This document shows, in pieces, positions 15,361-24,076 of a DNA stretch of 64,000 bases. Source of the DNA: M55B127 sp034521955 (lineage in GTDB: Bacteria; Bacillota; Halanaerobiia; Halanaerobiales; M55B127); contig JAXHLT010000006.1 of the NCBI GenBank assembly GCA_034521955.1, positions 186,001 to 250,000 of the forward strand. The letters are read 5' to 3'. Made by a program: the position numbers and the translations under genes. Position 1 is the first letter of the stretch, and each line of letters opens with the position of its first letter. The notes beneath the pieces were generated by a model. It ran no database searches and was not told the DNA's origin. It saw only the letters and a list, made by a program, of their open reading frames with translations.

Positions 15361-17361
15361 ATGAAAAATAAATTTGAGTTACACTCTCCATATGAACCAA
15401 AAGGAGATCAGCCTCAAGCCATAGAAGAACTGGTTGAGGGAGTTAAAAAAGGATATAGACATCAAACCCTGTTGGGTGCAACAGGTACTGGAAAAACATA
15501 TACAATGGCTGAAGTAGTAGAAAAGGTTAATAAACCAACCTTAGTAATTGCTCACAATAAAACACTGGCAGCTCAGTTAGTAAATGAGTTTAAACAGTTT
15601 TTCCCTGAAAACAGGGTTGAATACTTTGTAAGCTATTATGATTACTATCAGCCTGAAGCATATGTTCCTCAGACTGATACCTATATCGAAAAAGATGCAT
15701 CGATTAATGAAGATATAGATAAATTAAGACTTGCTGCAACAAGTGCTCTTTTTGAGAGAAGAGATGTATTGATTGTTGCAAGTGTTTCCTGTATTTATGG
15801 TCTTGGTTCACCAGCAGATTACCTAGAACTATCATCTACATTTAAAGTTGGTGATACAAGGGATAGAAAAGAAATTTTAAGAGAACTTTCTATCATGCAG
15901 TATAGTAGAAATGATATAGACTTACAGCGAGGTCATTTCAGGGTAAGGGGAGATGTAATTGAGATTTACCCTGCATATAGAGACCAGGCATTAAGGATTG
16001 AACTATTCGGTGATGAAATAGAACGGATAACTCATATCAATACTGTAACCGGTGAAATCGTTGATGAGATGAGAGAAGTTACAATTTATCCGGCCAGTCA
16101 CTTTGTAACACCTGAAGATAAGATTGAAAGAGCGATCAAAGAGATCAGAAAAGAACTTGTTGAAAGACTTAAAGAACTTAGAGAACAGGATAAATTAGTT
16201 GAAGCACAGCGTTTAGAACAGAGGACCAATTATGATCTGGAAATGTTAGAACAGATGGGTTTTTGTTCTGGAATAGAAAACTATTCTAGACATCTAAGTG
16301 GTCGTCCTAAAGGAACTAGACCACAGACCTTACTTGATTACTTCCCAGATGACTTTTTAGTCTTTATAGATGAGTCTCATATGACAGTACCACAAATCGG
16401 TGGTATGTATGCCGGAGATAGATCAAGAAAAGAAAAACTGGTTGATTATGGTTTTAGACTTCCTTCAGCAATGGATAATAGACCACTTAATTTTGAGGAG
16501 TTTGAAGATGTTGTTGAACAGGCGATATATGTTTCTGCTACTCCTGGTCCATATGAGTTTGAACACAGTCAACAGATAGTTGAACAGATTATTCGTCCAA
16601 CTGGACTTATAGATCCAAAAGTTGAAGTTAAACCGATAAAAGGTCAGATTGATGACCTATTAGAAGAAATTAGAGTTGTTGTTGAAGAAAGAAATGAAAA
16701 GGTTTTAGTTACAACCTTAACTAAAAGAATGTCTGAAGATCTTACCGAATACCTAGGAGAAGCTGGAGTTAGAGTACGCTACTTACACTCTGATATAGAT
16801 ACTTTAGAGAGGTCTGAAATAATTAGAGATTTAAGGTTAGATAAATTTGATGTATTAGTTGGGATTAACCTTCTTAGAGAAGGTTTAGATATACCGGAAG
16901 TTTCTTTAGTTGCAATCTTAGATGCAGATAAGGAGGGTTTTCTAAGAGCAGAGCGACCTTTAATCCAAACTATAGGAAGGGCTGCTCGTAATGTTAATGG
17001 TAAGGTAATTATGTATGCAGACCGAATTACAGATTCAATGAAAAAAGCTCTTGATGAAACAAACCGTAGAAGAGAAATTCAAAAAGAATTCAATGAAAAA
17101 AATAATATAGAACCACAAACCATTAAAAAACCGGTTAGAGAAGTAGTTAGACCGGAAGAATTAGTAATTGAAGAAAGCAGAGAAAAAATATATAGTGCTG
17201 ATGATGATAACTTTAAAGAACTATCAAAAGTTGAACTACAAAACAAGGTTATTGAATTAGAAGAAGAGATGGATGATGCTGCCTCAAATCTAGAGTTTGA
17301 AGTAGCAGCTCAGATTAGAGATGAGATAACAGAAATCAAAGAGGAACTTTCAAATAGATGA
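15361..17361 (+). CDS. uvrB: Excinuclease ABC subunit B
   Basis: UvrB is the damage-verifying helicase-like subunit of nucleotide excision repair. It has Walker A GATGTGKTYTMAE (residues about 40-50), the beta-hairpin segment FVSYYDYYQPEAYVPQTDTY, the DEAD-like FIDESHMTVPQ, motif VI QTIGRAARNVNG, and a C-terminal UVR domain (ELEEEMDDAASNLEFEVAAQ) that binds UvrC. The 666-residue length is normal. The ATG follows AAAGGTG. It is the first gene of a compact uvrB-uvrA-uvrC operon with a LexA-like box in its promoter, so the whole repair system is predicted to be SOS-inducible. Confidence 0.98.
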   Translation: MKNKFELHSPYEPKGDQPQAIEELVEGVKKGYRHQTLLGATGTGKTYTMAEVVEKVNKPTLVIAHNKTLAAQLVNEFKQFFPENRVEYFVSYYDYYQPEAYVPQTDTYIEKDASINEDIDKLRLAATSALFERRDVLIVASVSCIYGLGSPADYLELSSTFKVGDTRDRKEILRELSIMQYSRNDIDLQRGHFRVRGDVIEIYPAYRDQALRIELFGDEIERITHINTVTGEIVDEMREVTIYPASHFVTPEDKIERAIKEIRKELVERLKELREQDKLVEAQRLEQRTNYDLEMLEQMGFCSGIENYSRHLSGRPKGTRPQTLLDYFPDDFLVFIDESHMTVPQIGGMYAGDRSRKEKLVDYGFRLPSAMDNRPLNFEEFEDVVEQAIYVSATPGPYEFEHSQQIVEQIIRPTGLIDPKVEVKPIKGQIDDLLEEIRVVVEERNEKVLVTTLTKRMSEDLTEYLGEAGVRVRYLHSDIDTLERSEIIRDLRLDKFDVLVGINLLREGLDIPEVSLVAILDADKEGFLRAERPLIQTIGRAARNVNGKVIMYADRITDSMKKALDETNRRREIQKEFNEKNNIEPQTIKKPVREVVRPEELVIEESREKIYSADDDNFKELSKVELQNKVIELEEEMDDAASNLEFEVAAQIRDEITEIKEELSNR

Positions 17362-17372
17362 GGTGATAGATA

Positions 17373-20189
17373 ATGGGCAAAGATAAAATTATTGTAAAAG
17401 GAGCCCAGGAACATAATTTAAAAAATATAGATATAGAAATACCGCGTGATAAACTAATTGTAATAACAGGATTAAGTGGATCAGGTAAATCTTCTTTAGC
17501 CTTTGATACCATATATGCAGAAGGACAAAGAAGATATGTGGAATCACTTTCTTCATATGCTAGACAGTTTTTAGGACAAATGGAAAAACCTAAAGTTGAA
17601 TATATTGAAGGTTTGTCACCGGCAATATCAATTGATCAAAAGTCAACCAGTAAAAACCCGCGTTCTACAGTTGGAACAGTAACAGAGATCTATGATTACC
17701 TAAGACTGCTTTATGCTAGGATAGGTACTCCACACTGTCCGGTCTGTGGTAAAGAGATTAGTTCACAGACCTTAGATGAAATAGTAGATCAAGTTCTCGA
17801 ACTTAAAAACAGAACTAAAATACAAATACTTGCACCTGTAATTAGAGGCAGGAAAGGTGAACATGATCAGGTATTTGCACAAGCCAGACGCGATGGTTTT
17901 ATTAGAGTAAAGGTTGATGGTGAAAGCTATTTAATAGATGATGAGTTTGAATTAGATAAAAATAAAAAACATGATATAGAAGTAGTTGTTGATAGAATTG
18001 TTATTAAAGAAGATATCAGAGAAAGATTAGCAGATTCAGTTGAAACTGCTTTAGAATATGCAGATGGACTGGTCTATGTAGATATAATTGATGGAGAGAC
18101 TTTAACCTTTAGTGAAAAGTATGCCTGTAATGAACACGGCTATAACCTAGAGGAACTAACTCCTCGTATGTTTTCTTTTAACAGTCCATATGGGGCCTGT
18201 CCAACCTGTGATGGTTTAGGAATTGATAAAGAGTTTGAACCTGATTTAATCTTAGATAAAGAAAGATCAATCGAAGATGGAGGTATTATTCCCTGGAGGA
18301 ATACGAGAAGCCGCTATTATCCTCGTATCTTGGAAGCTTTAGCTGAAGACTATGGGTTTAGTAGAAAAACTCCGCTTAAAGATTTAGATCAGGAAATTGT
18401 TGATATCTTACTCTACGGTTCAGACCGTACTTTGTCTTTCCCATATACTAACCGTTTTGGGAAAACAAGACAGCAAAACACTGAGTATAATGGAGTTATC
18501 AGTTACTTAAAAAGAAGACTAAAAAGATCTGATTCAGCTAAGACTCATAGTAAGCTGGAGAAGTATATGAGAGAAGACCACTGTAAAGCATGTGATGGGA
18601 AAAGATTAAAGCCAGGTATATTGGCAGTAACAGTTGGTGGAATCTCAATAGCTGAATTCACACGTAAAAATATTGGTGATGCACTTGATTTTATTAAAAA
18701 CTTAAATCTTTCCAAAAGAGAGAAATTTATTGGTTCTGAGATCTTAAAAGAGATCAGAAATAGATTAAAGTTCTTAGTTAATGTGGGCTTAGATTACTTA
18801 ACCTTAGAAAGGTCAGCAGGGACTTTATCAGGTGGTGAAGCCCAAAGGATTAGGTTGGCTACTCAGATTGGATCTGGACTAGTAGGAGTACTATATATCC
18901 TTGATGAGCCAAGTATTGGGCTTCATCAAAGAGATAACAAGAGATTAATCAGTACCCTAAAACACATCCGTGATCTCGGTAATACTGTAATTGTAGTTGA
19001 ACATGATGAAGAAACAATTAAAACAGCCGACCACATAATAGATATCGGTCCTGGAGCCGGAAAACACGGAGGATATATAGTTGCTCAAGGAGATTTAGAT
19101 AAGATAACCAGTTCTGAAAAATCATTAACTGGTAAGTATTTAACAGGTGAAGAAAAAATACCAGTACCAGAAGAAAGATATGAACCTAATGGTAAGTATC
19201 TTGAAATAAAAGGGGCAAAACAGTTTAATCTAAAAGATATTGATGTTAAGATACCGCTTGGTACCTTTACCTGTATTACAGGAGTATCAGGTTCAGGTAA
19301 GTCAACATTAATTAACTATACCTTAAAAAGAGAACTGATGAAACATTTCTATGATTCTACTGAACATCCTGGTAAACATGATGATATCGAAGGGTTAGAA
19401 CACCTTGATAAAGTGATTAGTATTGACCAATCACCGATTGGTAGAACACCTCGTTCTAATCCCGCAACTTATACAAAAGTATTTGACTATATAAGAGATC
19501 TTTTTGCTGAAACACCTGAAGCAAGAAGAAGGGGTTATGATAAAGGAAGATTTAGTTTTAATGTAAAAGGTGGACGTTGTGAAGCCTGTAAAGGCCAGGG
19601 AATCAATCAGATTGAAATGCACTTTTTAGCAGATGTCTATGTTCCCTGTGAAGTTTGTGGAGGAAAGAGATATAATAAGGAAACCCTTGAGATTAAGTAT
19701 AAAGGAAAAACAATAGCAGATGTATTAGATATGACCGTTGAAGAAGCACTGAACTTCTTTGATAAGATTCCACCATTAAAGCGCAGACTACAGACTTTAA
19801 ATGATGTTGGTTTAGGATATATTAAGTTAGGGCAACCAGCAACAACACTATCAGGTGGAGAAGCTCAACGTGTAAAAATATCTACTGAGTTAGGTAAAAG
19901 AAGTACGGGAAGTACATTATATATGTTAGATGAACCAACCACTGGACTTCACTTTGCAGATATTAAAAAACTCTTAGAAGTACTGCACAGATTAAGAGAA
20001 GGTGGAAATACAGTAATTGTAATTGAACACAATTTGGATGTAATAAAGTCTGCTGACTATGTTATCGACCTTGGTCCTGAAGGTGGAGATAAAGGTGGCT
20101 GGGTACTGGCAACCGGAACTCCAGAAGAAGTAGCAAAAGCAGATAATTCATATACAGGAAAGTTTTTAAAAGATGTATTAAAAAAATAG
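17373..20189 (+). CDS. uvrA: Excinuclease ABC subunit A
   Basis: UvrA is the damage-sensing ABC ATPase dimer that loads UvrB. It has two ATP-binding cassettes, with Walker A GLSGSGKSSLAFDT and GVSGSGKSTLIN and ABC signatures LSGGEAQRIRLATQIGS and LSGGEAQRVKISTELGK. Zinc-binding CxxC pairs are CPVCGKE, CPTCDGLG, CKACDGKR and CEACKGQG/CEVCGGKR. At 938 residues it is complete. It starts 11 bases after uvrB and abuts uvrC. Sequence identity to the family is very obvious along the whole length. Confidence 0.98.
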   Translation: MGKDKIIVKGAQEHNLKNIDIEIPRDKLIVITGLSGSGKSSLAFDTIYAEGQRRYVESLSSYARQFLGQMEKPKVEYIEGLSPAISIDQKSTSKNPRSTVGTVTEIYDYLRLLYARIGTPHCPVCGKEISSQTLDEIVDQVLELKNRTKIQILAPVIRGRKGEHDQVFAQARRDGFIRVKVDGESYLIDDEFELDKNKKHDIEVVVDRIVIKEDIRERLADSVETALEYADGLVYVDIIDGETLTFSEKYACNEHGYNLEELTPRMFSFNSPYGACPTCDGLGIDKEFEPDLILDKERSIEDGGIIPWRNTRSRYYPRILEALAEDYGFSRKTPLKDLDQEIVDILLYGSDRTLSFPYTNRFGKTRQQNTEYNGVISYLKRRLKRSDSAKTHSKLEKYMREDHCKACDGKRLKPGILAVTVGGISIAEFTRKNIGDALDFIKNLNLSKREKFIGSEILKEIRNRLKFLVNVGLDYLTLERSAGTLSGGEAQRIRLATQIGSGLVGVLYILDEPSIGLHQRDNKRLISTLKHIRDLGNTVIVVEHDEETIKTADHIIDIGPGAGKHGGYIVAQGDLDKITSSEKSLTGKYLTGEEKIPVPEERYEPNGKYLEIKGAKQFNLKDIDVKIPLGTFTCITGVSGSGKSTLINYTLKRELMKHFYDSTEHPGKHDDIEGLEHLDKVISIDQSPIGRTPRSNPATYTKVFDYIRDLFAETPEARRRGYDKGRFSFNVKGGRCEACKGQGINQIEMHFLADVYVPCEVCGGKRYNKETLEIKYKGKTIADVLDMTVEEALNFFDKIPPLKRRLQTLNDVGLGYIKLGQPATTLSGGEAQRVKISTELGKRSTGSTLYMLDEPTTGLHFADIKKLLEVLHRLREGGNTVIVIEHNLDVIKSADYVIDLGPEGGDKGGWVLATGTPEEVAKADNSYTGKFLKDVLKK

Positions 20190-20198
20190 GTGGTTTTA

Positions 20199-22025
20199 AT
20201 GAGTAAATATATTGAAGAACAGATTAGTCAAATACCAGATCAGCCGGGAGTATACCTAATGAAGGATAGTTCTGGTGAAATTATATATGTAGGAAAGGCC
20301 CGTTCTTTAAAAAAACGGGTCCGTTCCTATTTTCGCAAGGGAAACCATACCTTTAAAACTACTGTAATGGTTGATCATATAAAGGACTTTGACTATATAG
20401 TAACTGATACTGAGATGGAATCATATATCCTAGAAGCAAACTTAATTAAAAAGTATCAGCCTAAGTTTAATATCAGACTAAAGGATGATAAAACCTATCC
20501 CTTTATCAAAATAACAACCTATGAAGACTTTCCCAGGGTTAAAAAAACTAGGGTAGTAAAAAATGATGGAAGTAAATACTTTGGACCTTTTGTTGATGTA
20601 AATGCAATCTATAAGTCGATAAATATCTTAAAAGACCTATTTAAACTAAGAAGCTGTAACTATGACTTTAGTGTTGAAAAACAGCTTGAAAGACCCTGTC
20701 TTAACTACTATATTGACAAATGTGTAGCACCATGTGTAGGTAAGATAAGTAAAGAAGACTATAACAAATTAATTGATCAGGTAATAATGTTTTTATCAGG
20801 TAGACAAAAAGATCTTATAACAAAAATAGAAGATGAAATGAACGATGCTGCAGAGAAGCAGAACTTTGAACGGGCAGCAAGGTATCGTGATGCCGTACAA
20901 GCAGTAAAAGAGATCTCAAGACAGCAGAAGGTAATGTCAGAAGATAACGAAGACCGTGATATTATTGCAATCACTGAAGATGGTTCATACTGTGTTCAAC
21001 TCCTTTTAGTAAAAAACGGTAAACTGATCGGACAAGAACACTTCATCTTGGAAGTGCCGGAAGGTGAGAACAAAAATGAAGTAATGTCTTCTTTTCTACA
21101 GCAGTACTATGAACAGGCCCCACAACTGCCTGATGAAATATTGATTAATACTGAGATCAATAATAAGGATATTCTTGCTGATAGATTAAAACAGTTAAAG
21201 GGTAAAATTGTTGAAATAAAGATACCTAAGATTGGAAATAAAAAGAGATTAATTGAGATGGCAGAACAAAACGCTAATCAAAACCTAAAAAAAGAGAGTA
21301 TAAAAAGAAAGTATGAAGAAAAACGTACTACCCAAGCAGTAAAAGATTTAGCGCAATATTTAGAGCTATCAATCCCTCCTTCTCATATTGAAGGGTTTGA
21401 TATTTCAAACATTCAGGGAACCGACCCTGTAGCTTCTATGGTTGTATTTAAAAATGGCAGAGCTGAAAAAAGTGAATACAGAAGGTTTAAGATAAGACAT
21501 GACGAAGGCCCTAATGACTATGCAATGATGCAGGAGGTTGTTAAAAGAAGGTACAGCAGGCTGCTTGATGAAGATAGAAAACTACCAGATCTTATATTAA
21601 TAGATGGTGGTAAAGGCCAATTAAATGCCGCCTTAGAGATATTAAAAGATTTAGGTATAGAAGATATCCAAATGATAGGGCTTGCCAAAAGAGAAGAAGA
21701 GGTCTTTGTTCCAGGACGTGAAGAACCATATATCATTCCTAAAAACTCAAATGCACTTCATCTTCTGCAGCGGGTAAGAGATGAAGCACACCGGTTTGCA
21801 GTAAACTACCACCGCAAGTTAAGGTCAAGAAGGATAACTCACAGTATGTTGGAAAGAATACCAGGTATTGGAGCAAAAAAAAGACAAGCACTACTAAAAC
21901 ACTTCGGTTCACTGGCTAAAATAAGGAGTGCTGACCTAAAAAAACTAAAAGAAGTTGAAGGAATAAGTGATAACTTAGGCCAAGTAATAAAGGATTATTT
22001 AGAAAAAAATACGCGTAGTATTTAA
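20199..22025 (+). CDS. uvrC: Excinuclease ABC subunit C
   Basis: UvrC makes both incisions around the lesion. An N-terminal GIY-YIG nuclease domain (QPGVYLMKDSSGEIIYVGKA) is followed by a cysteine cluster (CLNYYIDKCVAPCVGK), a UVR motif (KQNFERAARYRDAVQ), an RNase H-like 5' nuclease domain (IEGFDISNIQGTDPVASMV, LILIDGGKGQLNAA) and helix-hairpin-helix motifs at the end (LERIPGIGAKKRQALLKHFG). I take ATG 20199 because AGGTGG (20188-20193) overlaps the GTG alternative at 20190. The protein is 608 residues. It is the last gene of the repair operon and is followed by a terminator. Confidence 0.98.
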   Translation: MSKYIEEQISQIPDQPGVYLMKDSSGEIIYVGKARSLKKRVRSYFRKGNHTFKTTVMVDHIKDFDYIVTDTEMESYILEANLIKKYQPKFNIRLKDDKTYPFIKITTYEDFPRVKKTRVVKNDGSKYFGPFVDVNAIYKSINILKDLFKLRSCNYDFSVEKQLERPCLNYYIDKCVAPCVGKISKEDYNKLIDQVIMFLSGRQKDLITKIEDEMNDAAEKQNFERAARYRDAVQAVKEISRQQKVMSEDNEDRDIIAITEDGSYCVQLLLVKNGKLIGQEHFILEVPEGENKNEVMSSFLQQYYEQAPQLPDEILINTEINNKDILADRLKQLKGKIVEIKIPKIGNKKRLIEMAEQNANQNLKKESIKRKYEEKRTTQAVKDLAQYLELSIPPSHIEGFDISNIQGTDPVASMVVFKNGRAEKSEYRRFKIRHDEGPNDYAMMQEVVKRRYSRLLDEDRKLPDLILIDGGKGQLNAALEILKDLGIEDIQMIGLAKREEEVFVPGREEPYIIPKNSNALHLLQRVRDEAHRFAVNYHRKLRSRRITHSMLERIPGIGAKKRQALLKHFGSLAKIRSADLKKLKEVEGISDNLGQVIKDYLEKNTRSI

Positions 22026-22071
22026 AAAACCCTAGAAATTGTCATTTTATTATTGACAAACAGGGTTTTTT
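22025..22071 (+). terminator. Intrinsic terminator after uvrC
   Basis: AAAAAACCCT near 22025-22033 pairs with AGGGTTTTTT at 22062-22071, with an inner TTGTCA/TGACAA pairing (22039-22044 / 22054-22059). The 3' arm also carries the -35 hexamer of the following hydrogenase promoter. Confidence 0.75.
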
Positions 22072-22081
22072 ATATTATTAT
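22053..22081 (+). promoter_or_regulatory. Sigma-A promoter of the hydrogenase operon
   Basis: TTGACA (22053-22058), 17-base spacer, TATTAT (22076-22081). The -35 lies inside the uvrC terminator stem. The predicted start, near 22088, falls inside the Rex-like palindrome. Confidence 0.65.
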
Positions 22082-22083
22082 TA

Positions 22084-22101
22084 ATGTGAATTAAATCACA
22101 A
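22084..22101 (+). promoter_or_regulatory. Rex-like redox operator at the hydrogenase operon
   Basis: ATGTGAATTAAATCACAA differs by one outer base from TTGTGA-N6-TCACAA, the binding site of the NADH/NAD+-sensing repressor Rex. It sits immediately after the -10 box, so a bound repressor would block transcription until NADH rises. A rex gene itself is not in the window. A related sequence occurs upstream of gapA. Confidence 0.62.
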
Positions 22102-22119
22102 AATAAGGAGATTATACAT

Positions 22120-22380
22120 ATGATAGAGGTTAAAATATGTGTGGGAAGCAGCTGTCACCTTAAGGGTGCACCTGATGTTGTAGAAGAGTTTAAACGAATA
22201 ATAGATGAAAAAGAACTAAAAGACAGAATAAAGTTAAAGGCAAGTTTTTGTCAGAATAACTGTACTGATGGTGTTAATATAACTGTTGACGAAAAGAAAA
22301 TTTCTAATGTATCTAAAGCTGATGTTGAAGGGATAGTTAATAAATATATTTTGGAGGAGTTTGTGAATGAAAATACTTGA
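22120..22380 (+). CDS. Thioredoxin-like 2Fe-2S ferredoxin domain protein (NuoE-like)
   Basis: An 86-residue protein with the four-cysteine pattern of thioredoxin-like [2Fe-2S] ferredoxins: CVGSSCHLKG near the start and FCQNNCTDG near residue 48. It would pass electrons to or from the hydrogenase module encoded next. It is the first gene of the operon behind the Rex-like box. Its last 14 bases overlap the start of the PAS-hydrogenase gene. Similar small genes open hfs-type hydrogenase loci in thermophilic Clostridia, as far as I recall. The partner is inferred. Confidence 0.82.
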   Translation: MIEVKICVGSSCHLKGAPDVVEEFKRIIDEKELKDRIKLKASFCQNNCTDGVNITVDEKKISNVSKADVEGIVNKYILEEFVNENT

Positions 22381-23011
22381 TGTAGTAAAGTCAAGCTGTC
22401 AGGACTGTCACCGCTGTATTAGAAACTGTGAAGTAGGTGCTATAGGTTTTGATGAACAGGCCTGGATAATTGAAGATAACTGTATATACTGTGGAACCTG
22501 TATAAATGTCTGTCCTCAAAATTCAAAGAAACCATTTGATATGAAGGAAAGGTTAGTAGAATATATCAATTCAGACCAAAAGGTTATCATTAGTCTTGCT
22601 CCTTCCTATCTTACTGCTTATGAAAATATAGAATGGTTTAATATTATTGGGACTTTAAGAGAACTGGGAGTTGATGTAATAACTGAAACAGCCCAGGCAG
22701 CAGAAATTGTAGCTGATAACTTTAATCAGATGATCCAAAATAGAGATAGACCATTAATTTCAAGCTGCTGTCCTTCAATTATTAATTTAATAGAAAAACA
22801 CTACCCGGAAATGATGGATTATCTTGCAGATATAGCATCACCGATGAATCTACATGCCTATCTTTTAAAAGAAAAGTATGGAAGAGATTCAAAGGTAGTA
22901 TTTATTGGTCCCTGTATAGCCAAGATGGATGAAATTGATAATGATAGAATGAACTCTAGAGTAGACGCAGTTGTAACATTTAAACAGTTTAAAGAACTTT
23001 GTAAAGATTAA
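22367..23011 (+). CDS. PAS-linked [FeFe]-hydrogenase-like protein, N-terminal part (gene interrupted by TAA)
   Basis: The first 214 codons of a gene that continues in the same frame to 24076. Two 4Fe-4S motifs (CQDCHRCIRNC, cysteines 11-21; CIYCGTCINVCP, 39-49) are followed by the H-cluster domain: L1 motif SSCCPS (cysteines 134-135) and L2 motif FIGPCIAK (183). TAA at 23009-23011 then cuts the frame, although the continuation (EINLKEHNSYKLEEGCGKIT) is plainly the same domain. Start ATG 22367 has GGAGGAG upstream. It resembles sensory or hfs-type hydrogenases with a C-terminal PAS domain. Truncated here it would lack the last H-cluster ligands and be inactive, unless the stop is read through or is a sequence error. 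Confidence 0.82.
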   Translation: MKILDVVKSSCQDCHRCIRNCEVGAIGFDEQAWIIEDNCIYCGTCINVCPQNSKKPFDMKERLVEYINSDQKVIISLAPSYLTAYENIEWFNIIGTLRELGVDVITETAQAAEIVADNFNQMIQNRDRPLISSCCPSIINLIEKHYPEMMDYLADIASPMNLHAYLLKEKYGRDSKVVFIGPCIAKMDEIDNDRMNSRVDAVVTFKQFKELCKD

Positions 23012-24076
23012 GAGATTAATCTTAAAGAACACAATAGCTATAAGCTTGAAGAAGGCTGTGGCAAAATAACCGGAACATATCCTCTTGAAAAGGGTGCTGT
23101 AAAAGCAACAAATCTTTTGAAAGATTACAATCAAAGTCAAGTATTATACACTAGTGGTGTTAAAAATGCTAAACAGGTCCTAGAGGATATAAAAGCTAAA
23201 CGAATGAATCCTAAATTTATTGAACTTATGGCCTGTGAAGGGGGCTGTATAAACGGACCTGGAGTTGAAAACTATGATAGTACTTTAAGTAAAGAGATAA
23301 AGATAAAAGAGTATACTGATAAAAAGCAGGTTAAATATAATTCTAAAGACTTATTGAACTACTTTAATATAGATGGAGCAAAAAGAAAGTACCGTGACCG
23401 TAAAAAGACTTATGATATTCCACCAGAAGAAGAGATTAGAAAGATTTTAAAAGATATCGGTAAAGAAACACCAGAAGATGAAACTAACTGTGGAGGTTGT
23501 GGATATGATTCCTGCCGTGAGAAAGCAATAGCTGTTTATCACGGGCTGGCACAGAAAAACATGTGTATTCCATATATGAAAAAAAAGGCGGAGTCTTTAT
23601 CACATATCATTGTAGAGTCTTCACATAATGCAATAATTGTTGTAGATCCTGATATGATTATTCAGGAAATCAATCCGGTAGCAGATGAACTATTTGGCAA
23701 AAACACACCGGCCTGTACCGGAAAACCGGTAGGTGAGTTTATTGATCCAAAATACTTTAAAAAAGTATGGAAAACCAAAAAATCAATAATTCATAAAACG
23801 GTAGAGTATGATGAATATGATTTAATTACAGAACAGACCATATTCCCAATTGAAGAGTATCGAGTTATCGTAGGAATATTTTCTGATATAACTCAACGTG
23901 AAAAACAAAAAAAGAGAGTACAGGAGATGAAAGAACTAGCAGCTGAAAAAGCTGAAGATGTAGTTCACCAGCAGATGAAGATAGTACAGGAAATTGCAAG
24001 CCTATTAGGTGAAACAACCGTTGAAACAAAGTCTGCTTTACATGAACTTACTCAGTTGATGCAGGAGGAAAAATAA
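23012..24076 (+). pseudogene. PAS-linked [FeFe]-hydrogenase-like protein, C-terminal part after the in-frame stop
   Basis: The frame of the preceding part stays open for 354 codons after TAA 23009-23011. It contains the third H-cluster motif (ELMACEGGCINGPGVE), an extra 4Fe-4S domain (NCGGCGYDSCREKAIAVYHG, last cysteine in KNMCIPYM), a PAS domain (about IVVDPDMIIQEINPVADELF) and a C-terminal coiled coil (REKQKKRVQEMKELAAEKAE). No start codon with a good ribosome site lies near the beginning; TTG 23117 is the first plausible one and would drop part of the hydrogenase domain. The conserved sequence on both sides shows one gene with a nonsense codon. It overlaps the next start by one base (TAATG). 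Confidence 0.72.

Noticed and set aside
23009..23011. Reassignment of TAA as a sense codon in this organism
   Set aside because: Most genes in the window, including secA, hpf, gapA and eno, end normally at TAA, so code reassignment is untenable; mutation, error or local readthrough remain.
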